64,000 bases of DNA, taken from the NCBI RefSeq assembly GCF_014196805.1, contig NZ_JACIEI010000001.1, positions 558,001 through 622,000 of the forward strand, given 5' to 3'. Shown piece by piece: positions 34,584-42,415 of this stretch. This DNA is from Sulfitobacter undariae (GTDB taxonomy: Bacteria; Pseudomonadota; Alphaproteobacteria; Rhodobacterales; Rhodobacteraceae). Each line of letters starts with the position of its first letter. The stretch's first letter is position 1. The notes below the pieces were generated by a model, which worked only from the letters and a program-made list of their open reading frames with translations, was not told where the DNA came from and made no database searches. A program made the position numbers and the translations under genes.

Positions 34584-34603
34584 AACCCGACTGCCTACCT
34601 GCC
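34565..34603 (+). terminator. Hairpin at the end of the nitrile hydratase operon
   Basis: The outer stem GGCAGGTAG (34565-34573) pairs with CTACCTGCC (34595-34603), with a further short GGG/CCC stem inside. It starts within the last codons of the accessory gene. No T run follows, so termination strength is uncertain. Confidence 0.55.
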
Positions 34604-34678
34604 TCTGAAATTTAACATAGACGCCAAGTTTGATACACAACGAAAGACGTGGTGCGTGCCATATCGGCGTCTATTGCA

Positions 34679-34882
34679 TTATTCATCGTCGCCTTGTTCA
34701 TCGCTGTCGTAGCCCAAAAGATACATCGCACCGCCGACAACAATCAGCCCGATTTTGATCCCCCAAGCAACAGCTTCACCCCAGTTGTAGATCCAAAACA
34801 GATAGCTAGGGACACGGCCCACAGCACTCAAAACAATGGCAAAAATACCCAAAAAGGCCAGAAGGCCACCAATACTACGCAT
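34679..34882 (-). CDS. Small two-helix membrane protein
   Basis: 67 residues. Helices at about 4-22 and 36-57, then an acidic tail (DSDEQGDDE). GAGGA lies 6 bp before the ATG, and codon use is normal. It resembles small conserved Roseobacter membrane proteins, but no family name was recognised. The IGGLLAFLGIFAIVL motif is loosely like the IGGFGMGLVLAVVG segment of the neighbour at 35040-35435, so the two may be related. It is convergent with the nitrile hydratase operon. Confidence 0.68.
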   Translation of the reverse strand: MRSIGGLLAFLGIFAIVLSAVGRVPSYLFWIYNWGEAVAWGIKIGLIVVGGAMYLLGYDSDEQGDDE

Positions 34883-35039
34883 CGTAATTCCTCATAACTA
34901 GTTAACAAAGCTCAGGTTGCAGCCAACAATGTAGCTGCTCCTCAAGGGTGCCACATGACCACGCAGCTTCACAATCTGTTATTTGATATTGAGGAATAAT
35001 GATGAGGCTGGGCTGGCTTTGGGGCTAGTCCCGCGCGCT

Positions 35040-35435
35040 TCAGGCATCGACATCATCCACATCGGCCTGACCAGAGAGCGTGCGGCGCACGATGCTCCAA
35101 CTGAGGCCGATGGCGAGAACAAAGCTGAGCGCGATAAGGCCAAGCCAGACATTCATGCTGGGGTTGTCCAGCCGCAAGACTCCCAGATCATACAGCACCC
35201 AGATGCCTGCGCCGACAACGGCCAGCACCAAACCCATGCCAAAGCCGCCAATGCTGCGCAGGGTGGCGCGTAGATAGATGATGTAGCCGATCAACAGAAC
35301 CAAGCCCACCAGCACGGCGATCGAGATATTCATCCCGCCATAGCTGCGTGCCCATTGCACATAATTATACTCTGTCGGGTTGAATGTGGCCGCAAGCAAC
35401 AGAAATGCGAAAATCCAGCGTGTTAGAAAGCCCAT
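35040..35435 (-). CDS. Four-helix membrane protein (DUF6524-like)
   Basis: 131 residues with four membrane helices (about 3-18, 38-58, 66-92 and 99-118) and a short acidic tail. Motifs FNPTEYNYVQWA and LRATLRSIGGFGMGLVLAVVGAGIWVLYDLG agree with the DUF6524 proteins of Rhodobacteraceae; function is unknown. The start at 35435 has AAGGA 8 bp upstream; an upstream extension to 35486 is basic and not conserved-looking. It is divergent from purA. Confidence 0.8.
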   Translation of the reverse strand: MGFLTRWIFAFLLLAATFNPTEYNYVQWARSYGGMNISIAVLVGLVLLIGYIIYLRATLRSIGGFGMGLVLAVVGAGIWVLYDLGVLRLDNPSMNVWLGLIALSFVLAIGLSWSIVRRTLSGQADVDDVDA

Positions 35436-35599
35436 GGCGGCGGTCCTTTGTCGTGTTTCGCGGCAATATCGGGCGATGGGGGGCAAAAGTCTATGGGTTT
35501 ACGTGAGAATCAGGTTTCATGCCCCAGCGCGCAGGGCTATACGGATGCGGGTTTGGACTGCGCATAGAGCGGGTCTGCCGCTTCTTTGAGAGGAATATC

Positions 35600-36892
35600 A
35601 TGGCCAATGTTGTTGTCGTAGGTGCCCAATGGGGTGACGAAGGTAAAGGCAAGATCGTAGACTGGCTGTCCGAGCGTGCTGATGTGATCGCACGTTTTCA
35701 GGGCGGTCATAACGCCGGACATACGCTGGTGATTGACGGCGAAGTCTTCAAGCTGAGCTTGCTGCCGTCGGGTATCGTCCGGGGCGGCAAATTGTCGGTC
35801 ATCGGTAACGGTGTGGTGCTGGACCCATGGCATTTGCAAAAAGAGATCGCCGGATTGCGTGGCCAAGGTGTGACGATCACGCCTGAAACGCTGATGATTG
35901 CGGAAAATACACCGCTAATCTTGCCGATCCACGGTGAATTGGACCGTGCGCGCGAAGAGCAAACATCGGTTGCCAAAATCGGTACAACAGGGCGCGGCAT
36001 CGGGCCAGCCTATGAAGATAAAGTCGGCCGCCGTTCTGTGCGTGTTGCGGATTTGGCCGATGATGCCACGTTGGAACTGCGTGTTGACCGTGCGTTGGTT
36101 CACCATGATGCGCTGCGCCGTGGTCTGGGCCTTGAGCCTGTGGATCGTGAACGCCTGTTGGCGGATCTGCGTGCCATCGCGCCAAGTGTGCTGGAATATG
36201 CTGCACCCGTTTGGAAGGTTCTCAACGAGAAACGCCGCGCTGGCAAACGTATCTTGTTTGAAGGTGCGCAGGGTGCGTTGCTGGACATCGACTTTGGTAC
36301 ATATCCTTTTGTGACCTCATCCAATGTGATCGCAGGTCAAGCAGCTACAGGTACGGGCATTGGGCCTGGCTCCATCGATTTTGTTCTGGGGATCGTCAAA
36401 GCCTATACCACCCGTGTTGGCGAAGGCCCGTTTCCTGCGGAATTGAACGATGCTGACGGTCAACGTCTGGGTGAACGCGGCCATGAATTTGGCACTGTCA
36501 CAGGCCGTAAACGCCGCTGTGGTTGGTTTGATGCGGTTCTGGTGCGCCAAACCTGCGCAACATCTGGCGTGAACGGTATCTCTTTTACCAAGCTGGACGT
36601 GCTGGACGGGTTTGAGACGCTGAAAATCTGTGTGGCTTATGAGTTGGACGGCAAGCGGTTGGATTATTTGCCGACAGCGGCAGATCAACAAGCACGTTGC
36701 ACACCTATCTATGAGGAAATGCCGGGTTGGTCAGAATCTACCGAGGGCGCCCGTTCGTGGGCGGATTTGCCTGCGGAAGCCATTAAATATGTGCGCCGCG
36801 TGGAAGAATTGATCGAATGCCCTGTGGCGTTGCTGTCGACTTCGCCTGAGCGTGAAGACACGATTCTGGTAACCGATCCGTTTGCGGATTAA
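35600..36892 (+). CDS. purA: Adenylosuccinate synthetase
   Basis: GTP-dependent joining of IMP and aspartate, the first committed step to AMP. 430 residues. N-terminal [20 protein letters not shown] holds the P-loop and catalytic Asp; GGHNAGHT holds the catalytic His. [14 protein letters not shown] and [17 protein letters not shown] are both family signatures, and [11 protein letters not shown] and the C-terminal [12 protein letters not shown] complete it. The start at 35600 has GAGAGGA upstream; an earlier in-frame ATG at 35519 is rejected as outside the family length. Confidence 0.98.
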   Translation: MANVVVVGAQWGDEGKGKIVDWLSERADVIARFQGGHNAGHTLVIDGEVFKLSLLPSGIVRGGKLSVIGNGVVLDPWHLQKEIAGLRGQGVTITPETLMIAENTPLILPIHGELDRAREEQTSVAKIGTTGRGIGPAYEDKVGRRSVRVADLADDATLELRVDRALVHHDALRRGLGLEPVDRERLLADLRAIAPSVLEYAAPVWKVLNEKRRAGKRILFEGAQGALLDIDFGTYPFVTSSNVIAGQAATGTGIGPGSIDFVLGIVKAYTTRVGEGPFPAELNDADGQRLGERGHEFGTVTGRKRRCGWFDAVLVRQTCATSGVNGISFTKLDVLDGFETLKICVAYELDGKRLDYLPTAADQQARCTPIYEEMPGWSESTEGARSWADLPAEAIKYVRRVEELIECPVALLSTSPEREDTILVTDPFAD

Positions 36893-36909
36893 GCTACCTG
36901 AATGAAAAA

Positions 36910-36936
36910 TGGGCTGGCCGATTTTCGGGCAGCCCA
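36910..36936 (-). terminator. Terminator-like hairpin facing against purA
   Basis: TGGGCTG (36910-36916) pairs with CAGCCCA (36930-36936), with an inner CCGA/TCGG stem and one G-G mismatch. On the minus strand it is followed by TTTTTCATTC, a proper T run; on the plus strand it is followed by ATCACA. It therefore looks like a terminator for transcripts coming from the right, although no minus-strand gene ends here. Confidence 0.65.
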
Positions 36937-36962
36937 ATCACACCAACCCCAAAGGAAAACCG

Positions 36963-37196
36963 ATGGCCCTGAGTTACAAAGCCCGCCGCCGCTGGTCACT
37001 GTTTGTGTTGTTGGTGGCCTTGCCCGTCTACATCGTGCTGATGATCTGGGTGATATCCCTGTTCAACCGCCCACCGTTCTGGGTGGAACTGCTGATCTAT
37101 GTCGGCTCTGGCGTGGTCTGGGCCTTTCCGATGAAGGCGATTTTCAAAGGCGTAGGGCAGGCTGATCCTGACGCGCCTGTCGATCCAGAACAATGA
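36963..37196 (+). CDS. DUF2842 family membrane protein
   Basis: 77 residues. The basic start MALSYKARRRW is followed by two helices (about 12-31 and 38-60) and RPPFWVELLIYVGSGVVWAFPMKAIFKGVGQ, the DUF2842 signature of alphaproteobacteria. Function unknown. AAAGGA lies just before the ATG. It overlaps the next gene by four bases (ATGA). Confidence 0.9.
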   Translation: MALSYKARRRWSLFVLLVALPVYIVLMIWVISLFNRPPFWVELLIYVGSGVVWAFPMKAIFKGVGQADPDAPVDPEQ

Positions 37197-37555
37197 AGGC
37201 GCCGATCCCGATTTTGCGGTGTTTCGATACCAAAGCCACACGGGAATTTTATCTGGATTTTCTTGAGTTTGAACCCGTGTTCGAGCACCGGTTTGGTCCT
37301 GACATGCCGCTTTATATGGCTGTGAAAAAGGGTGCATGTGAATTGCATCTCTCTGAACATTTCGGCGACGGCACGCCGGGGACGTTTATTCGGATCGAAG
37401 TGGAGGACGTCGCTGCGATGTCCGAGGCGTTGATCGCTAAAGAGTATAAAAATGCCAAACCCGGATGGCAGCGCCAAAGCTGGGGTTGGGATGAAATGAG
37501 CATTTCTGACCCTGCTGGCAACCGATTGATATTTGCCTCACGCAACGACGTGTAA
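37193..37555 (+). CDS. Glyoxalase superfamily (VOC fold) protein
   Basis: 120 residues with the paired beta-alpha-beta-beta-beta modules of the VOC fold: PILRCFDTKATREFYLDFLEFEPVF at the start, ACELHLSEHFGDGTPGTFIRIEVEDV in the middle, and MSISDPAGNRLIFA at the end. It is close to the bleomycin-resistance-like group, but the substrate cannot be inferred; no drug role is implied. It is coupled to the DUF2842 gene by an ATGA overlap and ended by a strong terminator. Confidence 0.88.
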   Translation: MKAPIPILRCFDTKATREFYLDFLEFEPVFEHRFGPDMPLYMAVKKGACELHLSEHFGDGTPGTFIRIEVEDVAAMSEALIAKEYKNAKPGWQRQSWGWDEMSISDPAGNRLIFASRNDV

Positions 37556-37560
37556 AACGA

Positions 37561-37588
37561 AAAAGGCGGACCAAATGGCCCGCCTTTT
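37561..37588. terminator. Bidirectional intrinsic terminator
   Basis: AAAAGGCGG (37561-37569) pairs with CCGCCTTTT (37580-37588), with A and T runs on either side. It separates the plus-strand glyoxalase-fold gene from the convergent large acidic protein gene. Confidence 0.9.
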
Positions 37589-37609
37589 AGTGTTATTGAC
37601 TGTAGCGTT

Positions 37610-39865
37610 TTAGCCTGCTGCGCGCGCATCGGGTTTAAATCCGATCTGATCGGAGACCTGAAAACGGCCCCCTCTCAGTTTTTCGATTTTGCCTTCCCGC
37701 AGGAGTTTGCCAAAGGAGCGCAAGCTGTCTTCACGGGTGAAGTCCTCTTGCTCGACCTGACGTACTTTTGTCATCAACTGAGGGCGTGAAAATTCTTCGT
37801 GGCCTTCAATATAGGAAAGGTATGCCGCAGCTGCCTCCAGTAGATCAGAGAGCGTTTCGGCACCCATGTCGTTGGCAAAATCGGCAAAGCTTCGCGCGTC
37901 AGTCGCTGCTTCTTGCACAGCGGGTTGCGGAGCAAGCGTTGCGACACGGCGCGGACGAACCTGTGCGCCGCTGTTTGTGCTACCACCATCGATGCGTTGC
38001 TCTGCCACCAGCTTGAGAGGGGCCGCGCGGTTTTCCATAGGGCGTTCAGTGCGTGTGCCACTCCGGCCAGTTGGTCGGCGCGGGCGCACTACAGTCGCAA
38101 GATCATCGCGGTAGGCTTCGCCCGTGTCTTGTTCTTCTGGCATGCCGCCCACGGCTTCGTCTGCCTTTTTGGCTGCAACGGCCGCACGCAGATGGGCAAA
38201 CGCATCACGGCGCGTGTTGCTTTCGGGTTCATCCATCTGACTGTCGGTTTCTTTCATTAGACGGGAAAGGTCGTCATCAGCGGTGCTGTGGATGCCTGTT
38301 TTCGGCTTTACTTCTTGTGCTGTATTGTCTGCATCCGAGGATGTTACTTCTTCCTTAGGCGAGATTTCAGCTTCTATTTCAGCGAGTTCGCGGGCGAGTT
38401 CTGCTTCTGCTTCGGCGCTCAATGTTGATTTATCGGCCAAGGGGGCCTTGCGCGGTTCAGGTGTAGGCTGTTGCGCCGCTGCTGTTTCTTCTTCCTCGTC
38501 GTCGTATTCTTCCAGAGCGCCGGATCGAATGGCGGCATCCAGCGAGGCGCGTTTGACTTTGAGCACACGTGTGCGGGGCGCGGGGCGCGGGGTGCTTACT
38601 ACCGGGGCAGGCTCAGCGGCGGCAACGGTTTCGCTTACTTCTGCTGCTTCTTCTTCAATCGCGTCGGTTTCGTCACCGTCAAACAAATTGTCATCATCCG
38701 CCTCGTCAACGGCATCAGCGCCTTCCATAGACGCAAGGATATTGCCTTCCATTTGGTCATCTGCATCCGAAGATGAAGATTCCTCTTCTAGAGGTGAAGT
38801 ATCTTGTGCTGGGGCGTCTGCCTCTTGGTCAAGACGGTTCAGGATCGCAGTGATATCGTCATTTTCGTCATCATAGTTTTCGCTGGATTGCGCGTTTGCG
38901 GCATCGAAATCATCATCCGCATTTAACGCCTCTTCGATGTCACGAACGGCGTTGGCCTGTGCTGTCGTCTGGGCGTTTTCGTCAGCTTCTGCTACCGCTG
39001 GGGGGGGCGTTGTGGGAGCCTGCGGTTTTGGAGTGACGGGTTTGTTCAGTTTTGGCGAAATCTTGAAGGTACGTTTTTCAACGACAGGTTCCTTCGCAAC
39101 AATTTCTTCGGTTTTTACTGTCTCAACGGTTGCATCAGCGTGTTGGTCTTCGGAATAATCCGGTGTGGTGTCTTCTTCGGATTGCTGGGACACAACGGCG
39201 CGGATGCGCTTGAGTTTGTCTGCGATGCTGTTGTCTCTGGCTGCCTCAAGGGCAGACATTGGCGCAGCAGCGGTGACGTTCTGTTCGGCAGAGACGTTTG
39301 ATTTTGTTTCAGAAGCAGGTTGTTCGGCGAAAAACGCCTCTACTTCTTCATCAGGCAGGCTTGGAACGATGTCTTGGGGGGTGTCATCAGTAGCCGCTGG
39401 CGTATGAACTGCGGCTGCTTCTGGAGCAGGCTGTGACTTTACAGCCGGAACATCTTTCGCAACCGGCGCAGGCTTGGCTACAGGTTGGGGCGCCTCAGCG
39501 GGTGTGATGTCTTCGGATGTCAGTTCAGCGGTTGTCTGCGTGGCATCGGCAACCGCCGTAGCGACATCTTCAACGGCTCCGGCAGCGACCTGTGCGGCTG
39601 CTTGCGGCGTGGTCTTGGCTGAAAGCACAATCCGGCCCTCATCCTGACGGGCCTCGACATGACGCGATATTTCACGTTGTGCGATGCGCGCTAGCATTTG
39701 TGCGTCAGGCTGGGGCGGCTCTGCGCCGAAATACCTGTCATCAGAGGCTAAATCGCGAAAATACTCTGCGATGGCCTTCATTGTGCCGAAGGAATCATCG
39801 AATCCCTCAAGCGTACATGAAAAAGTACCATAAGATACTGTAAGAATTTTGTTGTTGTTGATCAT
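37610..39865 (-). CDS. Large acidic low-complexity protein, unknown function
   Basis: 751 residues. Two ordered-looking ends flank a long disordered centre. The N-terminus (about 1-75) reads LTVSYGTFSCTLEGFDDSFGTMKAIAEYFRDLASDDRYFG and IAQREISRHVEAR. The centre (about 75-620) is dominated by Ala, Glu, Asp, Thr, Pro and Ser, with many acidic runs. The C-terminus (about 655-751) is a winged-helix-like or helical module, YLSYIEGHEEFSRPQLMTKVRQ...SFGKLLREGKIEKLRGGRFQVSD. Homologues with the same N-terminus are widespread in Roseobacters; database names such as CheA for them rest on weak similarity and are not supported here. No signal peptide or membrane helix. It is divergent from thiN. Confidence 0.85.
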   Translation of the reverse strand: MINNNKILTVSYGTFSCTLEGFDDSFGTMKAIAEYFRDLASDDRYFGAEPPQPDAQMLARIAQREISRHVEARQDEGRIVLSAKTTPQAAAQVAAGAVEDVATAVADATQTTAELTSEDITPAEAPQPVAKPAPVAKDVPAVKSQPAPEAAAVHTPAATDDTPQDIVPSLPDEEVEAFFAEQPASETKSNVSAEQNVTAAAPMSALEAARDNSIADKLKRIRAVVSQQSEEDTTPDYSEDQHADATVETVKTEEIVAKEPVVEKRTFKISPKLNKPVTPKPQAPTTPPPAVAEADENAQTTAQANAVRDIEEALNADDDFDAANAQSSENYDDENDDITAILNRLDQEADAPAQDTSPLEEESSSSDADDQMEGNILASMEGADAVDEADDDNLFDGDETDAIEEEAAEVSETVAAAEPAPVVSTPRPAPRTRVLKVKRASLDAAIRSGALEEYDDEEEETAAAQQPTPEPRKAPLADKSTLSAEAEAELARELAEIEAEISPKEEVTSSDADNTAQEVKPKTGIHSTADDDLSRLMKETDSQMDEPESNTRRDAFAHLRAAVAAKKADEAVGGMPEEQDTGEAYRDDLATVVRPRRPTGRSGTRTERPMENRAAPLKLVAEQRIDGGSTNSGAQVRPRRVATLAPQPAVQEAATDARSFADFANDMGAETLSDLLEAAAAYLSYIEGHEEFSRPQLMTKVRQVEQEDFTREDSLRSFGKLLREGKIEKLRGGRFQVSDQIGFKPDARAAG

Positions 39866-40003
39866 CGGATGCTCGTCCTCTGCGTCTTGGTCTCACAAGG
39901 TTTACCATGATATCCAAGACCAAATGGGCACCAAACTGTGCCAACCGCGGTGTCATTTTGGGGCGTTATTGTGGCAACCCGTCTAAGTTGAATTGAAAGT
40001 GCT

Positions 40004-40723
40004 ATGTCAAATCCGATCATTTCCAGTTCCAATCCAGTCACTCTTTTGGGAGGGGGGCAGGTTAGCGTAAGGGATATTGCAGATGCGTTAACAATTGCGC
40101 CACAGTGTGTGGCGGTTGATGGTGGCCTTGTGGCGGCACAGGCTGCGGGCCTATCGCCGATGGCAGTTATCGGCGACATGGACAGTGCCCCGCCAGAAGC
40201 GCTTGCGCGTGTCCCGCTTGCACAACAGCACCGCGTTAGTGAACAACAATCTACGGATTTCGACAAGGCACTTCGTCATGTGGATGCGCCTGTCACGGTG
40301 GGGGTCGGATTTTGTGGGGGGCGTGTGGATCACCAATTGGCCGCATTTCATACTCTGCTGGTGCATGCGGATCGTCCCTGTGTGCTGTTGGCGCAGAATG
40401 AGGTGATCGTGCTGGCACCGCCGCAGGTGACGCTGGAGATGAGCGCTGGCGATGTGGTGTCCCTGTTTCCTCTGGTGCCCGTCACGGGGCGAAGTCGTGG
40501 ATTGGAGTGGCCGATTGACGGGCTGCCTTTTGATCCAGCGCAGTTTGTAGGGACGTCTAACAAGGCGCTGGGCAGGGTTGAGCTTTGGATAGATGCGCCG
40601 GGCATGTTACTGATTGTGCCGCGTCGTTTTCTTAGACCGTTGGTGGGGCATTTCGCGCAAGGGGGCGCGCGGTGGCCTGTTCACGCAGAACCACATAAAC
40701 ACCAGCCGCCACTGTCAGAGTAA
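40004..40723 (+). CDS. thiN: Thiamin pyrophosphokinase
   Basis: Makes thiamin diphosphate from thiamin and ATP. 239 residues. The catalytic domain has CVAVDGGLVAAQAAGLSPMAVIGDMDSA with the family's Asp-Gly-Gly and Gly-Asp-x-Asp-Ser motifs, then QQSTDFDKALRH (Asp-Lys) and GFCGGRVDHQLAAFHTLL (Gly-Arg-x-Asp-His). The C-terminal thiamin-binding domain has DVVSLFPLVPVTG and GLEWPIDG. Its last 92 bp overlap the convergent transporter gene. No TPP riboswitch was recognised upstream. Confidence 0.94.
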   Translation: MSNPIISSSNPVTLLGGGQVSVRDIADALTIAPQCVAVDGGLVAAQAAGLSPMAVIGDMDSAPPEALARVPLAQQHRVSEQQSTDFDKALRHVDAPVTVGVGFCGGRVDHQLAAFHTLLVHADRPCVLLAQNEVIVLAPPQVTLEMSAGDVVSLFPLVPVTGRSRGLEWPIDGLPFDPAQFVGTSNKALGRVELWIDAPGMLLIVPRRFLRPLVGHFAQGGARWPVHAEPHKHQPPLSE

Positions 40724-41555
40724 TGCCGTAAGCTGCAAGCGTGTCGGGCAGCTCGAAGAACAGCCAGTAACCGACCAAAGTAGCAACGGGTATTTCCAGA
40801 TATTGCATGGGGGCCAATGTGGCGCTGGGCGCATAGCGCAGCGACCATGTCATACACAGATGGGCCAGCGTACCCAGCACGCCTACGGCGGCCAGCAACT
40901 GCCATTCGACGACGTCAGGCAGAACCAAGGCCAGCGGCGCGAACCCGAAGGCGCCACCAAGCACGATAATCGGGGTCAATAGTACCATAGCCATTGTACC
41001 ACTGACGGCTTGCAGGGCGATGGGGTCTGATTCCTTGGCCAGCTTGCGGGTGGTTAACATGAACAGCGCAAAGACCACGGCCACGCCAACAGGCAGCAGC
41101 GCGATCCAGCCGACAGCCAGAAAATTGGGGCGGATCACCAGCAACGTGCCGACAAAACCAACGGCGCAGGTAAGCAAGCGGTGCAGGCCGACTTCTTCAT
41201 CCAGAAAAACGCGGCCCAGCAGCAGCATGATAAAAGGCATGACAAAGACAATGGCAATGGCATCCGCCAGCGGTAGATATTGTAGCGAGGTGAACATGCC
41301 CCCGATGCCAAAGATGTGCAGGATGGTGCGGATAAAGGCCAAACGCCATGCGCGTGGCGACAGGCGCCAATCAATGCCCGCAAATGCAATCAGGGGGATC
41401 AGCACAAGTGCCTGCACCGCAAAGCGGGTGAAAACCAACTGGCCTAGAGGAATGCTTGGCCCCAGTAATTTGGCAACCGCGTCGCCAATTGGGGCGAGGA
41501 CGCAAAAGCCGAGCATGAGGAGAATGCCGAGAAGCGGCTTGTCTGGTGTTGTCAT
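40632..41555 (-). CDS. EamA-type (DMT superfamily) transporter
   Basis: 307 residues with ten predicted helices forming two EamA repeats (about 10-140 and 155-290). The inter-repeat symmetry is visible, as is the AxxxEEVGLHR loop after helix four. Substrate unknown; members export amino acids, metabolites or nucleotide sugars. The C-terminus (ARPLARNAPPTV) lies within the 92-bp tail-to-tail overlap with thiN. The overlap is unlikely to be artefactual because both frames carry family sequence close to their ends. Start at the ATG at 41555. Confidence 0.9.
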   Translation of the reverse strand: MTTPDKPLLGILLMLGFCVLAPIGDAVAKLLGPSIPLGQLVFTRFAVQALVLIPLIAFAGIDWRLSPRAWRLAFIRTILHIFGIGGMFTSLQYLPLADAIAIVFVMPFIMLLLGRVFLDEEVGLHRLLTCAVGFVGTLLVIRPNFLAVGWIALLPVGVAVVFALFMLTTRKLAKESDPIALQAVSGTMAMVLLTPIIVLGGAFGFAPLALVLPDVVEWQLLAAVGVLGTLAHLCMTWSLRYAPSATLAPMQYLEIPVATLVGYWLFFELPDTLAAYGITLTVAAGVYVVLREQATARPLARNAPPTV

Positions 41556-41641
41556 TCAGTATCGGTAGGGCGTGTTAGCAGCCTTGACAATAGCTGGGGT
41601 ACGTCGGGGCGCGGGCACCCCGACGTTTTAGGTTAAATCAC

Positions 41642-42313
41642 TTACAATAGCGCCAACAGTTTTTGCGCGGCTTCCTCGGAGGAGGCGGGGTTTTGACCCG
41701 TGACCAGTTTACCGTCGGTTGTGACAAAGCTCGCCCAGTCATCGCCGCTCAGATAAACACCGCCATTGGCCTTGAGCATGTCTTCCACCAGAAACGGCAC
41801 AACTTGCGTCAGGCCCACAGCGTCTTCTTCGCTGTTGGAAAAGCCGGTGACCTTCTTGCCCGCAACCAAAGGTTTGTCGCCCAGTTTGGTATGTTTGAAA
41901 ATCGCGGGGGCGTGGCAGACAGCGCCGATCGGCAGATCGGCTTGCGCAAAGCTTTCGATCAAGCGGATGCTGTCTTTGTCTTCGGCAAGATCCCACAGGG
42001 GGCCGTGACCACCGGGATAGAATACCGCGTCAAAGCCCTGTGCAGTTTGCTCTGACAAAAGTTCTGTCGCGGCCAGAGCGGCCCGCGCGTCAGGGTCGGC
42101 CTTAAAGCGTTTGGTTGCTTCTGTCTGGGCGTCTTCTGCGTCGCTTTTGGGGTCCAGCGGGGGTTGGCCGCCTTTGGGAGAGGCCAGCGTGATCTGTGCG
42201 CCTGCGTCTTTAAGGGCGTAATAAGGCGCTGCGAATTCCTCCAGCCAGAAACCTGTCTTTTCGCCCGTATCGCCAAGTTGATCGTGGGAGGTGAGGATCA
42301 TTAGAATATTCAT
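41642..42313 (-). CDS. DJ-1/PfpI family protein (class I glutamine amidotransferase-like)
   Basis: 223 residues. The N-terminal MNILMILTSHDQLGDTGEKTG, then FWLEEFAAPYYALKDAGAQIT, with Glu residues near the active site. The nucleophile elbow is GAVCHAPAIF with Cys133, and FYPGGHGPLWDL is the upstream oxyanion loop. This subgroup includes glyoxalase III/Hsp31-like and stress proteins; whether it is a glyoxalase, deglycase or chaperone cannot be told from sequence. It is a single gene between the EamA transporter and sdaA on the same strand. Confidence 0.92.
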   Translation of the reverse strand: MNILMILTSHDQLGDTGEKTGFWLEEFAAPYYALKDAGAQITLASPKGGQPPLDPKSDAEDAQTEATKRFKADPDARAALAATELLSEQTAQGFDAVFYPGGHGPLWDLAEDKDSIRLIESFAQADLPIGAVCHAPAIFKHTKLGDKPLVAGKKVTGFSNSEEDAVGLTQVVPFLVEDMLKANGGVYLSGDDWASFVTTDGKLVTGQNPASSEEAAQKLLALL

Positions 42314-42415
42314 GAGGGGTACCTTATACGTTTGGTCTGCCTATGTGGTAGGCAGTCATCCCTCATTCAACCCGCGCAGGGCAGGTCGGTTCCCGTTTCC
42401 CTAGATTACCAAGCG

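Noticed and set aside
37610..39865. Calling the 751-residue protein CheA
   Set aside because: No histidine kinase ATPase, Hpt or CheW-like domain motifs are visible.
39866..40003. TPP riboswitch before thiN
   Set aside because: None of the conserved CTGAGA or ACCTGAT elements is present.
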